A stretch of 64,000 nucleotides of DNA. Origin: Roseiarcus sp963776665 (lineage in GTDB: Bacteria; Pseudomonadota; Alphaproteobacteria; Rhizobiales; Beijerinckiaceae). The position numbers and the translations under genes are program-made. The notes beneath the pieces were generated by a model. That model saw only the letters and a list, made by a program, of their open reading frames with translations. It searched no databases and was not told the DNA's origin. Where the stretch lies: NCBI GenBank assembly GCA_963776665.1, contig CAVZNQ010000006.1, positions 43,273 through 107,272 of the forward strand, read 5' to 3'. Shown here one piece after another: positions 33,032 to 42,030 of the stretch. The number at the start of each line of letters is the position of its first letter. The stretch's first letter is position 1.

Positions 33032-33301
33032 TCAGTTCAACCTAAATTCCGCGCCGATCGCCTTCAATTCCGTCGGCCCTATGAGGCGGGAATGGGCGAC
33101 GGTGACCGAATGCAGCAGGCCCTCAAGCTCGCGCGACCAGAACTCTAGAAACTTCCTTAGCTCCGGAAAATGGGGATGCAGGTCGTGTTGCTGCCAGATG
33201 AAATTTTGCAGGATCGCTGGATGGTCAGGCATATGGTAGAGGATATTGGCGGTGGTGAGGCCGTACCCTTCGATTTGGCGGCGGAAGTCGGCGCTGGCCA
33301 T
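33032..33301 (-). CDS. Usg family protein
   Basis: An 89-residue protein matching the alphaproteobacterial 'usg' family: SADFRRQIEGYGLTTANILY, MPDHPAILQNFIWQQHDLHP, LEGLLHSVTVAHSRLIGP. The function is unknown; older databases list it as 'usg protein'. ATG 33301 has an AGGAGA ribosome site 6 bases upstream, which decides against the upstream start at 33382. It is convergent with the GT2-GT4 gene and monocistronic. Confidence 0.85.
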   Translation of the reverse strand: MASADFRRQIEGYGLTTANILYHMPDHPAILQNFIWQQHDLHPHFPELRKFLEFWSRELEGLLHSVTVAHSRLIGPTELKAIGAEFRLN

Positions 33302-33466
33302 GCGGATTCTCCTGATTCCGTGAGCGATGGTGTCATTTCCAACGCTTCCTGGCAACCGTTCGTTCCGCAAAAGTCGTGCCAAATCAATCTGTTAGCAGCA
33401 GATAAAGTAGAGTGCTGACGCCAAGCTCGACCCAAGGCGCCAGTCGCACGCCCGCTTTGGCGGACG

Positions 33467-35668
33467 TCAAGCCGCCTTCCGTTTCTCGCCGTACACGCCG
33501 TAGAACGTCTCGTCTCGCTCAGCCATTGCGGTCAGCTTGTCGCCGGGCTCGAATCGCGGCCCGTATTTCGCCGCCAACACCCTGGCCCGGGCGACGAACG
33601 CTTTGAGACCCATACCGTCGATGAACGAGATCGCGCCGCCCGAATAGGGGGCGTAGCCGAAGCCAAGGATCGAACCAACGTCGGCCTCGCGCGGATCGGT
33701 GACGATGCCTTCGAACAGGCAGCGCGCGGCTTCGATCGCAACGGTGAACAAGTACCGGTCCTTGAGGTCCTTTACGCTGATCGTGTCGGGGTCGAGCCGC
33801 TTCCCGGCAATCGAGGCCAGTCCAGGCCAAAGGCTCTTCGGTCCGTTTGTCGGATAATCGTAGAACCCTTTGCCGTTCTTGCGGCCGAGGCGGCCGTGCT
33901 TGACGACCATCGCCTCGATCAGCTTCTCCTGCTCCGGGTCGACCGCGTTCGCGCCGAGATCCTTTTTCGCCGCCTGTAAGATCTTCCAGCTCAGATCGAT
34001 GCCGACTTCATCGTTGAGCGCGAGCGGCCCGACGGGCATGCCGGCCATCCTGGCGGCGTTCTCGATCATCGCTGGCGGCACGCCTTCCATCGCCATCGAA
34101 TGGGCTTCGACCATGTAATTGCCGACGCAGCGGTTGACATAGAAGCCGCGGCAATCGTTGACGACGATCGGCGTCTTCTTGATCACGCGGACGAAATCCA
34201 TCGCCGTCGCCAGCGCCTTCGCGTCGGTTTTCTCTCCTAAAATGATCTCGGTCAGCATCATCTTCTCGACCGGCGAGAAAAAATGCACGCCGATGAAGTG
34301 CTCGGGCTTGAGCGACGTCGCGGCGAGGGAGGTGATTGGCAGGGTGGAGGTGTTGCTGGCGAAAACGACGTCCGGTCCGACGACCGACTGCGCCTTTCTG
34401 GTTGCCTCGGTCTTGACCCCGCGGTCCTCGAACACCGCCTCGACTATGAGATCGCAGCCCTTGAGCTCGCCGTAATCGGCGGTCGGCTTGATGCGGGCGA
34501 GCAACGCCTCCTTGTCAGCGGTCTTGGCGCGCCCCTTGGCGATTTGGGAGCTTACGACCCTGTCGGAATAGGCCTTGCCTTTGTCGGCCGTTTCCTGGTC
34601 GCGGTCGATGAGCACAACCTCAAGCCCGGCGCTGGCCGAGACATGGGCGATTCCGGCGCCCATCAGGCCCGCGCCGAGTACGCCGACCTTCTTCAGATTG
34701 CTCGGCGGCACGTTCGCCGGCCGGCGCGCGCCCTTGTTGAGTTCGCCCATCGACAGGAAGAGCGACCGGATCATCGCCGCGGCTTCCTTGCTGAGGAGGA
34801 TGTTGGCGAAATGCTTGCTTTCGACCGCCAGGGCCAGGTCCATCGGTAACTGCAGACCTTCGAACACCGAGGTCAGAATCGCTTTGGCGGCGGGGTAATT
34901 GTCATAGGTCTCGCGGCGATAGATGGCGTTGGCCGGCGGCCAGATCATCATGCCCTGCGGCGAAAAGACCTTGCCCGACGGAACCTTGAACTTCGGGTCA
35001 TCCCACGGCGCCTTGGCGTCCGGGTTGGCCAACACCCAGGCCTTGGCGAGCGCGATGATCTCGCCGGCAGGCGCAACCTCATGCACGAGGCCCATCTTCT
35101 TCGCCGCGGCGGGGCGGATCTGATCGCCCTTGAGCAGCATCTGGAGCGCGTCCGGCGTCGGCATCAGCCGCGCCGCGCGTTGCGTGCCGCCGCCGCCCGG
35201 GAAGAGCCCAACCTTGATCTCGGGCAGGCCGACGCGGGTCTTTTCGTCGTCGGAAAGGATGCGATAGTGGCAGGCCAGCGCCAGCTCGAATCCGCCGCCC
35301 ATGCATACGCCGTTGATCGCCGCGGCGACCGGCTTGCCGCAGGTCTCGAGCCGGCGGTAGATCAGGTTCAGCTGCTTCGTCGTTTCGACAAAGGCGCGCA
35401 TCGCCGCTTCCTTGCCCTCGACCTTCGCTCTACGCTTGAGTTCGTCGCCGGCGGCCTTGAGGAATGTGAGATCCGCGCCGCCGACCCCCTTGCCGAAAGA
35501 CACGACCGCGCCCTTGATCGAAGCGTCGGTCGCGATCTTGTCGACGATCTGGCTCATCTCGGCCATCACTTCAGGGGTAATGACGTTCATCGAGCGGCCA
35601 GGCATGTCCCAGGTCACGAGCGCGACCCCATCGGCATCGGTCTCGAAACGGAAATTGGCGAGAGTCAT
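33467..35668 (-). CDS. fadJ: 3-hydroxyacyl-CoA dehydrogenase/enoyl-CoA hydratase (FadJ-like)
   Basis: Bifunctional beta-oxidation enzyme. The N-terminal crotonase domain (about residues 1-290) has AAINGVCMGGGFELALACHY and EIKVGLFPGGGGTQRAAR. The NAD-binding domain starts at KKVGVLGAGLMGAGIAHVSA, and the dehydrogenase signature is GVHFFSPVEKMMLTEIILGE. The total of 733 residues is normal for the FadB/FadJ alpha subunit. ATG 35668 is preferred because GGAGAC lies 8 bases upstream; GTG 35683 is the alternative. The thiolase gene lies 21 bases upstream on the same strand, forming the classic pair. Confidence 0.94.
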   Translation of the reverse strand: MTLANFRFETDADGVALVTWDMPGRSMNVITPEVMAEMSQIVDKIATDASIKGAVVSFGKGVGGADLTFLKAAGDELKRRAKVEGKEAAMRAFVETTKQLNLIYRRLETCGKPVAAAINGVCMGGGFELALACHYRILSDDEKTRVGLPEIKVGLFPGGGGTQRAARLMPTPDALQMLLKGDQIRPAAAKKMGLVHEVAPAGEIIALAKAWVLANPDAKAPWDDPKFKVPSGKVFSPQGMMIWPPANAIYRRETYDNYPAAKAILTSVFEGLQLPMDLALAVESKHFANILLSKEAAAMIRSLFLSMGELNKGARRPANVPPSNLKKVGVLGAGLMGAGIAHVSASAGLEVVLIDRDQETADKGKAYSDRVVSSQIAKGRAKTADKEALLARIKPTADYGELKGCDLIVEAVFEDRGVKTEATRKAQSVVGPDVVFASNTSTLPITSLAATSLKPEHFIGVHFFSPVEKMMLTEIILGEKTDAKALATAMDFVRVIKKTPIVVNDCRGFYVNRCVGNYMVEAHSMAMEGVPPAMIENAARMAGMPVGPLALNDEVGIDLSWKILQAAKKDLGANAVDPEQEKLIEAMVVKHGRLGRKNGKGFYDYPTNGPKSLWPGLASIAGKRLDPDTISVKDLKDRYLFTVAIEAARCLFEGIVTDPREADVGSILGFGYAPYSGGAISFIDGMGLKAFVARARVLAAKYGPRFEPGDKLTAMAERDETFYGVYGEKRKAA

Positions 35669-35689
35669 GGTTGTCGTCTCCACTGACCG

Positions 35690-36898
35690 TCAAACGCGTT
35701 CGAGGATCGTTGCGGTGCCCATGCCGCCGCCGATGCAAAGGGTGATGAGCGCGGTGCCCTTGCCGGTGCGCTCGAGTTCGTCGAGCGCGGTTCCGAGGAT
35801 CATCGCGCCGGTCGCGCCAAGCGGATGGCCCATGGCGATGGCGCCGCCGTTGACATTGACCTTGGCCGGGTCGATTTCAAACGCCTGCAGGAATCGCAGC
35901 ACGACCGCGGCGAAAGCCTCGTTGACCTCGAAAAGGTCGATGTCGCTCATCGCCATGCCGGAGCGGGCCAGGACTTTCTTCGTCACGTCGACCGGCCCGG
36001 TCAGCATGATCGCCGGCTCCGAACCGATGTTTGCGAAGGCGCGCACCCGGGCGCGAGGCTTGAGCCCCGCCTTGGCGCCGGCTTCGCGCGAGGCGAGCAA
36101 CACAGCGGCCGCGCCGTCGACTATGCCCGACGAATTGCCGGCGTGATGGACATGGATGATGCGCTCGACTTCCGGATGCGCCTGAATGGCGACCGCGTCG
36201 AAGCCGCCTTGCTCGCCGGAAATGACGAATGACGGCTTCAGCGAAGCGAGCGACTGCATGTCGGTGGACGGCCGCATGTGCTCGTCGTGATCGAGCAGCG
36301 ACAAACCGTTGACGTCACGGACCGGAGCGATCGAATTCTTAAACCGGCCATCTTTCCAGGCCGCCGCCGCGCGTTTCTGCGACTCGACCGCATAGGCGTC
36401 GACGTCGTCGCGGGAAAAGCCATATTTCGTCGCGATCAAATCGGCCGACACGCCTTGCGGCATGAAATATGCCGGAATCGCCAGCGACGGATCGGCCGGC
36501 CATGCGCCACCCGATGCGCCGATGCCGACGCGGCTCATTGATTCGACCCCGCCGCCGATGGTCATTTCGTGCTGCCCGCTCATCACCTGCGCCGCGGCGA
36601 AATTGACGGAGTCAAGGCCCGAAGCGCAGAAGCGGTTGATCTGCACGCCCGGCACGGTCTCGCCGAAGCCTGCGGCGAGCGCGCCCATTCGCGCGACGTC
36701 GCCTCCCGCTTCGCCGACGGGATCGACGCAGCCCATGACGACGTCGTCGACGTCAAGCGGATTGAGGCGGTTGCGGTCCTTGATGGCTTTCAGCGCGGTT
36801 GCCGCGAGGCGAAGGGTCGAAGCGGTGTGGAGCGAGCCGTCCGGCTTGCCCCGCCCGCGCGGCGTTCGCACATGATCATAAACGAAGGCGTCCACCAT
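35690..36898 (-). CDS. Acetyl-CoA C-acyltransferase (FadA/FadI-like thiolase)
   Basis: Thiolase that cleaves 3-oxoacyl-CoA in the last step of beta-oxidation. The acyl-binding Cys91 lies in NRFCASGLDS; the other active-site blocks are NGGAIAMGHPLGATGA and LCIGGGMGTA. ATG 36898 gives 402 residues and has an AAGGAG 8 bases upstream; the longer frame to 37108 would run into the GFA gene. It precedes the FadJ-like gene and is likely co-transcribed with it. Confidence 0.93.
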   Translation of the reverse strand: MVDAFVYDHVRTPRGRGKPDGSLHTASTLRLAATALKAIKDRNRLNPLDVDDVVMGCVDPVGEAGGDVARMGALAAGFGETVPGVQINRFCASGLDSVNFAAAQVMSGQHEMTIGGGVESMSRVGIGASGGAWPADPSLAIPAYFMPQGVSADLIATKYGFSRDDVDAYAVESQKRAAAAWKDGRFKNSIAPVRDVNGLSLLDHDEHMRPSTDMQSLASLKPSFVISGEQGGFDAVAIQAHPEVERIIHVHHAGNSSGIVDGAAAVLLASREAGAKAGLKPRARVRAFANIGSEPAIMLTGPVDVTKKVLARSGMAMSDIDLFEVNEAFAAVVLRFLQAFEIDPAKVNVNGGAIAMGHPLGATGAMILGTALDELERTGKGTALITLCIGGGMGTATILERV

Positions 36899-36932
36899 CA
36901 GGATTCTCCTTGCCGCGCGAGTCGCGGGACGT

Positions 36933-37397
36933 TCAACTTTCGTGGTCCGGATGCTGGCGATTTTCGATAGCGGCGATCTTCTTCCGCGCCAGCCATTGCT
37001 CGGTCCGCGTCTCCGGGGCATCCAGGGAGCGCGCGAGCCAGCGCACTCTCGATTCGACGCCGAGCTGCGTCGTGGGCTCCACTTCGTTCGGATCATCGAG
37101 ACTTCCAAGCGTCACGCTGATTCGATCGGCGCCGAGGCCTCGATAAGTGAGGGGCGTGCCGCATTGCGCGCAGAAGCCGCGCTCTGCAATGTCAGAACTG
37201 GAAAAAGTCGAGATCGTGCCGCGGGTGACGACGAATTCCGCCCTTCGTACGCCGCCGAAGGCCATGAATGGGCCACCGCTCGCCTTCTGGCACATCCGGC
37301 AATGGCAGATATTTGCGCCGGTCGGGTCGGCCATAAGCCGATAGCGGACAGCGCCGCACTGGCAGCCCCCCGCCAAGCTCGCCGCATCGATCGCCAT
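36933..37397 (-). CDS. GFA family protein (CENP-V/GFA domain)
   Basis: A 154-residue zinc protein of the glutathione-dependent formaldehyde-activating (GFA) fold. The Cys ligands are seen in GGCQCGAVRY, CHCRMCQKASGGPFMAFG and FCAQCGTPLTYRG. Family members bind zinc; a true role in formaldehyde metabolism has not been shown for most of them. It lies between the acyl-CoA dehydrogenase and the thiolase on the same strand, so it may be co-expressed with fatty-acid oxidation. Confidence 0.88.
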   Translation of the reverse strand: MAIDAASLAGGCQCGAVRYRLMADPTGANICHCRMCQKASGGPFMAFGGVRRAEFVVTRGTISTFSSSDIAERGFCAQCGTPLTYRGLGADRISVTLGSLDDPNEVEPTTQLGVESRVRWLARSLDAPETRTEQWLARKKIAAIENRQHPDHES

Positions 37398-37424
37398 CGC
37401 CCTCGACCTCCCTTGTAGGCGCTT

Positions 37425-39215
37425 TCAGAACGCTTCCGTCGGCAGCGCCATCAGTGTCGCAGCGCCGGCGCTGAGCCGCGCCAAATGAGCCGCCGTTTCT
37501 GGCAGCATACGCTCGCTGAAGAACTTGGCGAGGATCAATTTCGCGTCAAGGCCCGGATTGCTCTCGCCTCTGGCCTGACGAGCCAAAACCGCCTTGACCA
37601 TACGCGCCCACATGTAGCCGAGCGCAGTCAGTCCGAAGAGATGCATGTAATCCGTCGACGCAGCACCGGCGTTGTTAGGATCTGCGACGCCATGGCGCGA
37701 CAGCCACAGGCTTGCCTGCTGGAGGTGGCCCAGTGCGGCTTGCAGACCGCCGAGATAGGGAGCAAGCGCGACCTCATTCTTTTCCGCCGCCAAGAATTGC
37801 GAAACCTCGCCGAGAAAAGCCATCAGCGCGCGTCCGCCGTCCTTCGGCAGCTTGCGGGCGACAAGGTCGAGCGCCTGCACGCCGTTCGCGCCTTCGTAGA
37901 TCATGGCGATGCGGGCGTCGCGGACGAACTGCTCCATCCCCCATTCGGCGATGTAGCCGTGGCCGCCCAGCACCTGTTGCGCCTTGACCGCGTTAGCGAA
38001 GCCGTAATCGGTGAATACGCCCTTCAGCACCGGCGTCATCAGTCCCAGCCGATCGTCCGCCTCCTGCCTCGCCTTGTCGTCCGAGGCGTAACGGGCCTCA
38101 TCGTGAGTGAGCGCGATCCAGACCAGAAGCGCCCGCGCTCCTTCATTGAACGCCCGCACCTCAAGCAGCATTCGACGGACATCGGGATGGACCAGCAGCA
38201 GGTCAGCGGGCTTGTCCAATTCGACCGCGCCTTTCAGCGAGCGGCCTTGCCGACGCTCCTTTGCGTACGCAGCGGCGTTCTGATAGGCGACTTCCGAAAC
38301 GCCGAGGCCCTGGACGGCGACCCCGAGCCGAGCGCCGTTCATCATCACGAACATCGCCTGAAGCCCGCGATGCTGCTCGCCGACCAGCCAGCCTTTCGCT
38401 GCGTCGAAATTGAGCACGGCGGTCGTGTTGCCGTGAATCCCCATCTTGTGCTCGATCGAACCGCACATGACGCCGTTGCGCTCGCCGACGCCGCCATCGG
38501 CGTCCGGTAGGAATTTCGGCACAAGGAAGAGCGAGATGCCCTTGACCCCCGCGGGCGCACCCTCGATCCGGGCCAGAACCAAGTGGACGATATTGTCGGC
38601 CAGGTCATGCTCGCCGGCGGAGATGAAAATTTTCTGCCCCGTGATGGCGTAGGAGCCTTCCGTCTGGGGGACCGCGCGGGTCTTGATGAGGCCGAGGTCG
38701 GTGCCGCAATGCGGCTCGGTCAGGCACATCGTGCCTGTCCATTCGCCGGTCGTCATCTTGGGCAAATAGCGGGACTTGAGGTCGTTTGACCCATGGACCG
38801 CCAGCGCGGCGACCGCGCCGTTGGTCAGGCCGGGGTACATCGAGAAGGCGATATTCGCGCCGTAGGCGTATTCGCTGAACAGGACAGCCAGGAAAGGCGG
38901 CAGGCCCTGGCCGCCGAAGGCCGGATCGCCTGCCAGCCCGACCCATCCCCCTTCGACCAGCGCCTTGTACGCCTGCTTGAAGCCCTTGGGCGTGGTCACG
39001 CTGCCATCTTCGTGGCGTTTGCAGCCTTCGATGTCGCCGACGCGGTTGAGGGGTTGGAGGACCTCCTCGACGAATTTCGCGCCCTCGCTGAGCACCGCCT
39101 CGACAATGTCGATCGGCGCCTCGGAGAAACCGGGGGCGTTGGCGTATTTTGCGTAGTTGAACACGTCGTTCAGCAAAAAGACGGTGTCGCCAACCGGCGC
39201 CTTGTATGTCGGCAT
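37425..39215 (-). CDS. Acyl-CoA dehydrogenase (long, FadE-like form)
   Basis: FAD flavoenzyme of 596 residues that introduces the trans-2 double bond into acyl-CoA. Conserved blocks are TMCLTEPHCGTDLGLIKTRA, ITGQKIFISAGEHDLADNIV, MGIHGNTTAVLNFD and GGHGYIAEWGMEQFVRDARI. The C-terminal extension of about 150 residues is typical of the long acyl-CoA dehydrogenase group. ATG 39215 has GGAGA 6 bases upstream. With thiolase, FadJ-like and MaoC genes around it, this strand codes for a nearly complete beta-oxidation set. Confidence 0.93.
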   Translation of the reverse strand: MPTYKAPVGDTVFLLNDVFNYAKYANAPGFSEAPIDIVEAVLSEGAKFVEEVLQPLNRVGDIEGCKRHEDGSVTTPKGFKQAYKALVEGGWVGLAGDPAFGGQGLPPFLAVLFSEYAYGANIAFSMYPGLTNGAVAALAVHGSNDLKSRYLPKMTTGEWTGTMCLTEPHCGTDLGLIKTRAVPQTEGSYAITGQKIFISAGEHDLADNIVHLVLARIEGAPAGVKGISLFLVPKFLPDADGGVGERNGVMCGSIEHKMGIHGNTTAVLNFDAAKGWLVGEQHRGLQAMFVMMNGARLGVAVQGLGVSEVAYQNAAAYAKERRQGRSLKGAVELDKPADLLLVHPDVRRMLLEVRAFNEGARALLVWIALTHDEARYASDDKARQEADDRLGLMTPVLKGVFTDYGFANAVKAQQVLGGHGYIAEWGMEQFVRDARIAMIYEGANGVQALDLVARKLPKDGGRALMAFLGEVSQFLAAEKNEVALAPYLGGLQAALGHLQQASLWLSRHGVADPNNAGAASTDYMHLFGLTALGYMWARMVKAVLARQARGESNPGLDAKLILAKFFSERMLPETAAHLARLSAGAATLMALPTEAF

Positions 39216-39335
39216 CGCAATCTCCGAAATCACGAAAACCCGCCCATGGCGGCCGCGGAGTCAAACGTCTCAAGAAAGTTTACATATGAACTATTGGAGC
39301 GCCGCGCAAGCGAAATCGTACCGCCGGCCTTCTGT

Positions 39336-39779
39336 TCAAGGGGGGCGGCGAGGCACGATCGCGATCGGGGTAACCGAGTACACCGGCTCGCCGCGCTGAT
39401 TGTACGCTGTCCATTTCACCCGTACGATCCCCTGTGGCTTCGACCGCGACGGAATGAGCTCGACGACTTCGCCTTCGAGATGGATCACATCGTCGGGGCG
39501 CACAGGGGCCAGCCACCTGAGCTCGTCGACGCCCATCCCGAGCAGGGGATGCGGCCCAAACGGGCGCGTGTCGACAATCAGGCGCATTGCCATCGCCGCT
39601 GTGTGCCAACCGGAGGCGGCGAGGCCCCCAAACACCGACTGTTTCGCTGCTTCCTCGTCGAGATGGTAGGACTGCGGATCGTATTCCGAGGCGAACCGCT
39701 TGATTTCCTCGCGCGTCACGCGTTTCTCCGGGCTCTTGAAGCGCATGCCAAGCGCAAGGTCATCGAACCACGCCACCAT
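39336..39779 (-). CDS. MaoC family (R)-specific enoyl-CoA hydratase-like protein
   Basis: A 147-residue hot-dog-fold protein. The hydratase motif is visible as YDPQSYHLDEEAA with its Asp and His, followed by FGGLAASGWHTAAMAMRLI. It would hydrate enoyl-CoA or act in a related acyl-CoA step next to the acyl-CoA dehydrogenase gene. ATG 39779 is preferred because AGGAG lies 8 bases upstream; a longer frame starts at 39827. Confidence 0.87.
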   Translation of the reverse strand: MVAWFDDLALGMRFKSPEKRVTREEIKRFASEYDPQSYHLDEEAAKQSVFGGLAASGWHTAAMAMRLIVDTRPFGPHPLLGMGVDELRWLAPVRPDDVIHLEGEVVELIPSRSKPQGIVRVKWTAYNQRGEPVYSVTPIAIVPRRPP

Positions 39780-40016
39780 CGCCCCGCTCCTGACCCAGAA
39801 CCCGCAATTCGGGACGGCTCCGTACATCGCGTCGAAACGCGGCGCAATCCGATTGCGAACGGCTAGCTCGCGATGTAAGGCGAGGGAAGCGCGCCAGGCG
39901 CCGGCCGAAGCGCCGCCGTCACAGGAGGACGATTCTGCCTGCGATGGGCCTTGAGCGCACTGGCGCCCGTTTTCTCAGGCGAGTCTCTGAGGTACTGTCA
40001 ACGGAAGGGGGCGACG

Positions 40017-41084
40017 GTGAACTTCCGAATGGTTCGTCCGGAAAGAGCGACGAGGCGGGTTCGAGGGCGCCTTAAATGGGCGCTCTCGACGTTTCTATTG
40101 GCGATGACAATAGGCGAATCTGCCTTAGCGTCGTCGCCAACCCTGGCCGAGGTCAGGGCGCGGGGGTCTTTGATCTGTGGGGTCAACGAGGGATTGCCGG
40201 GATTCTCGTTCGTCGACCAGCGGGGGATTTGGAGCGGATTCGACGTCGATTTCTGCCGAGCGATCGCTGCCGCCATCTTTGGCGATCCCAATAAGGTAAA
40301 GCTCGTGCCCCTTTCGGCGGACGCCCGCTTTCAGGCGCTGAGAGACGGCAAGATCGACGTCCTCTCGCGCAACTCGACCTGGACGATGGGGCGGGAGGCT
40401 GATTTCGGCCTGACGTTTGTCGGCGTCACCTACTACGACGGTCAGGGGTTCATGGCCCCCCGCGCAATGCGGATCAATTCGGCGCTGGAGCTCGACGGGG
40501 CGAAGGTTTGCGTCCAAAGCGGCACCACCACGATCGACAATCTCGCCGATTTCTTCACCAGCAACGGCCTGACCTTGCAGGAGGTCGTCTCTTCGTCGAC
40601 CGACCAAGCGGTGAAGAACTACGATGCCGGTCAGTGCTCGGTGCTGACCAGCGACCTCTCCCAGCTTTACGCGTTGAGGCTGCGGCTCTCCAATCCAAGG
40701 GACCACGTCATTCTTCCGGACGTAATCTCAAAGGAGCCTTTGGGGCCAGTGGTGCGGGACAGCGACCTGCAATGGATCAGCGTCGTGAAATGGACCTATT
40801 TCGCCATGCTCAACGCTGAGGAACTGGGCGTAAGTTCCAGGACGATCAATCAGGCGCTGAAATCGCAGAAACCTGAGGTGATGCGCCTGGTCGGGACCAG
40901 CGGGGACTTCGGCAGGCAGATCGGGCTCAGTAACGATTGGGCGGCGAATATTGTCCGAAACGTCGGAAACTACGGCGAGGTCTTTGAGCGCAATCTGGGC
41001 TCAAAAACCCAGCTCGCCATACCGCGCGGGCTCAATCAATTGTGGAACTCCGGCGGCATCCAATACGCCCCGCCGATTCGATGA
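40017..41084 (+). CDS. Amino-acid ABC transporter substrate-binding protein (AapJ-like)
   Basis: Periplasmic binding protein of the general L-amino-acid type (SBP family 3), 355 residues from GTG 40017. A signal peptide (basic start, hydrophobic WALSTFLLAMTIG, cleavage near ALA-SS) precedes the mature part. Diagnostic blocks are TLAEVRARGSLICGVNEGLP, GIWSGFDVDFCRAIAAAIFG and RFQALRDGKIDVLSRNSTWT. The GGAAGGGGG stretch 5 bases upstream supports the GTG over TTG 39951. No permease or ATPase gene (aapQMP) follows, so it is an orphan binding protein here. Confidence 0.88.
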   Translation: MNFRMVRPERATRRVRGRLKWALSTFLLAMTIGESALASSPTLAEVRARGSLICGVNEGLPGFSFVDQRGIWSGFDVDFCRAIAAAIFGDPNKVKLVPLSADARFQALRDGKIDVLSRNSTWTMGREADFGLTFVGVTYYDGQGFMAPRAMRINSALELDGAKVCVQSGTTTIDNLADFFTSNGLTLQEVVSSSTDQAVKNYDAGQCSVLTSDLSQLYALRLRLSNPRDHVILPDVISKEPLGPVVRDSDLQWISVVKWTYFAMLNAEELGVSSRTINQALKSQKPEVMRLVGTSGDFGRQIGLSNDWAANIVRNVGNYGEVFERNLGSKTQLAIPRGLNQLWNSGGIQYAPPIR

Positions 41085-41182
41085 CGAGCCGCCAACGGCG
41101 AGGGGCCTAAGGATCGACTGCCGCGGCGTGTTCGCGAGCCCTCGCGGGTTGCGCGCAAACAACGATATACGATTGTGTATTG

Positions 41183-41416
41183 TCATCCCTGCGGCGCCGA
41201 ATGATCTCGTTGGCGCTCCCGCTCCATTGAGGCGGCCGGACTGGAATAGGCCTCCTGCCGATCGACGCTCCAATAGCGAAGCTCCTCGACCGGGATCGCC
41301 TCGCCGGTGATGGCGCAACGGACGAAGGCTCCGGGCCGAATGATGCGATATTCGCCGTCGACAAACTCAATCCTCGCTTCGCCTGCGTCGGCCGGACGCC
41401 GCTCAAATCTATTCAT
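41183..41416 (-). CDS. DUF2093 domain protein
   Basis: A 77-residue protein with the alphaproteobacterial DUF2093 core: EARIEFVDGEYRIIRPGAFV, CAITGEAIPVEELRYWSVDR and QEAYSSP. The function is unknown. It is convergent with the binding-protein gene and divergent from rpsU. The Met start at 41416 gives a typical length. Confidence 0.82.
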   Translation of the reverse strand: MNRFERRPADAGEARIEFVDGEYRIIRPGAFVRCAITGEAIPVEELRYWSVDRQEAYSSPAASMERERQRDHSAPQG

Positions 41417-41607
41417 CGCGCAATATTCCCGGTTGAACTGTCTCTATGCCACGAACGACGCGCCTTAGGAACCGGATCGTCGGCCGCGGTCGCAGTCGCC
41501 ATTGCTCTAGACAATAAATAGCCTCTCTGATAAGTGCACCGCAATTCCGCGGCGTTCGCTTCCAGGGAGCGGGCGCAATTGCGGTCGGCGCCAATCTTCA
41601 CTTCTTA

Positions 41608-41622
41608 CGAGGCTCCGCCTCG
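41608..41622 (+). promoter_or_regulatory. Hairpin in the rpsU leader
   Basis: CGAGGC (41608-41613) and GCCTCG (41617-41622) form a perfect 6-base-pair stem with a 3-base loop, ending 16 bases before the rpsU GTG start and just ahead of the AGGA ribosome site. A role in translation control is possible but not shown. Confidence 0.4.
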
Positions 41623-41638
41623 ATACACAGGATAACCC

Positions 41639-41890
41639 GTGCAGGTACTCGTTCGCGACAACAATGTCGATCAGGCCCTCAAAGCCCTCAAGAAGAAAAT
41701 GCAGCGTGAGGGAATATTCCGCGAAATGAAGCTCCGCGGACACTACGAGAAGCCGTCCGAAAAGAGGGCGCGTGAGAAGGCCGAGGCCGTGCGACGCGCG
41801 CGCAAGCTCGCGCGCAAGAAGTTGCAGCGCGAGGGCTTGCTTCCGGTCAAGGCGAAGCCGGCCCCCGGAGCGCCACGGTCGACCGGCTGA
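41639..41890 (+). CDS. rpsU: 30S ribosomal protein S21
   Basis: Small basic ribosomal protein of 83 residues, important for initiation on the 30S subunit. The sequence QVLVRDNNVDQALKALKKKM and REGIFREMKLRGHYEKPSEK is characteristic, with a basic C-terminal tail. The start is GTG 41639, supported by an upstream AGGA; the conserved second residue Gln follows directly. It is monocistronic, ahead of a TPR lipoprotein gene. Confidence 0.96.
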   Translation: MQVLVRDNNVDQALKALKKKMQREGIFREMKLRGHYEKPSEKRAREKAEAVRRARKLARKKLQREGLLPVKAKPAPGAPRSTG

Positions 41891-42030
41891 TTTACCCCTT
41901 TGCAGCGGCGACGTTGCTTCGAGGGAAGCGCGCCTGACCGACGGGGAATGGATATGGCGTCGCCAATCATCGATCGAGGCGTGTGTCCGGTTTTGACCTC
42001 CGTGCTTGCCGCAGGTTTCGGCGCGCCATC

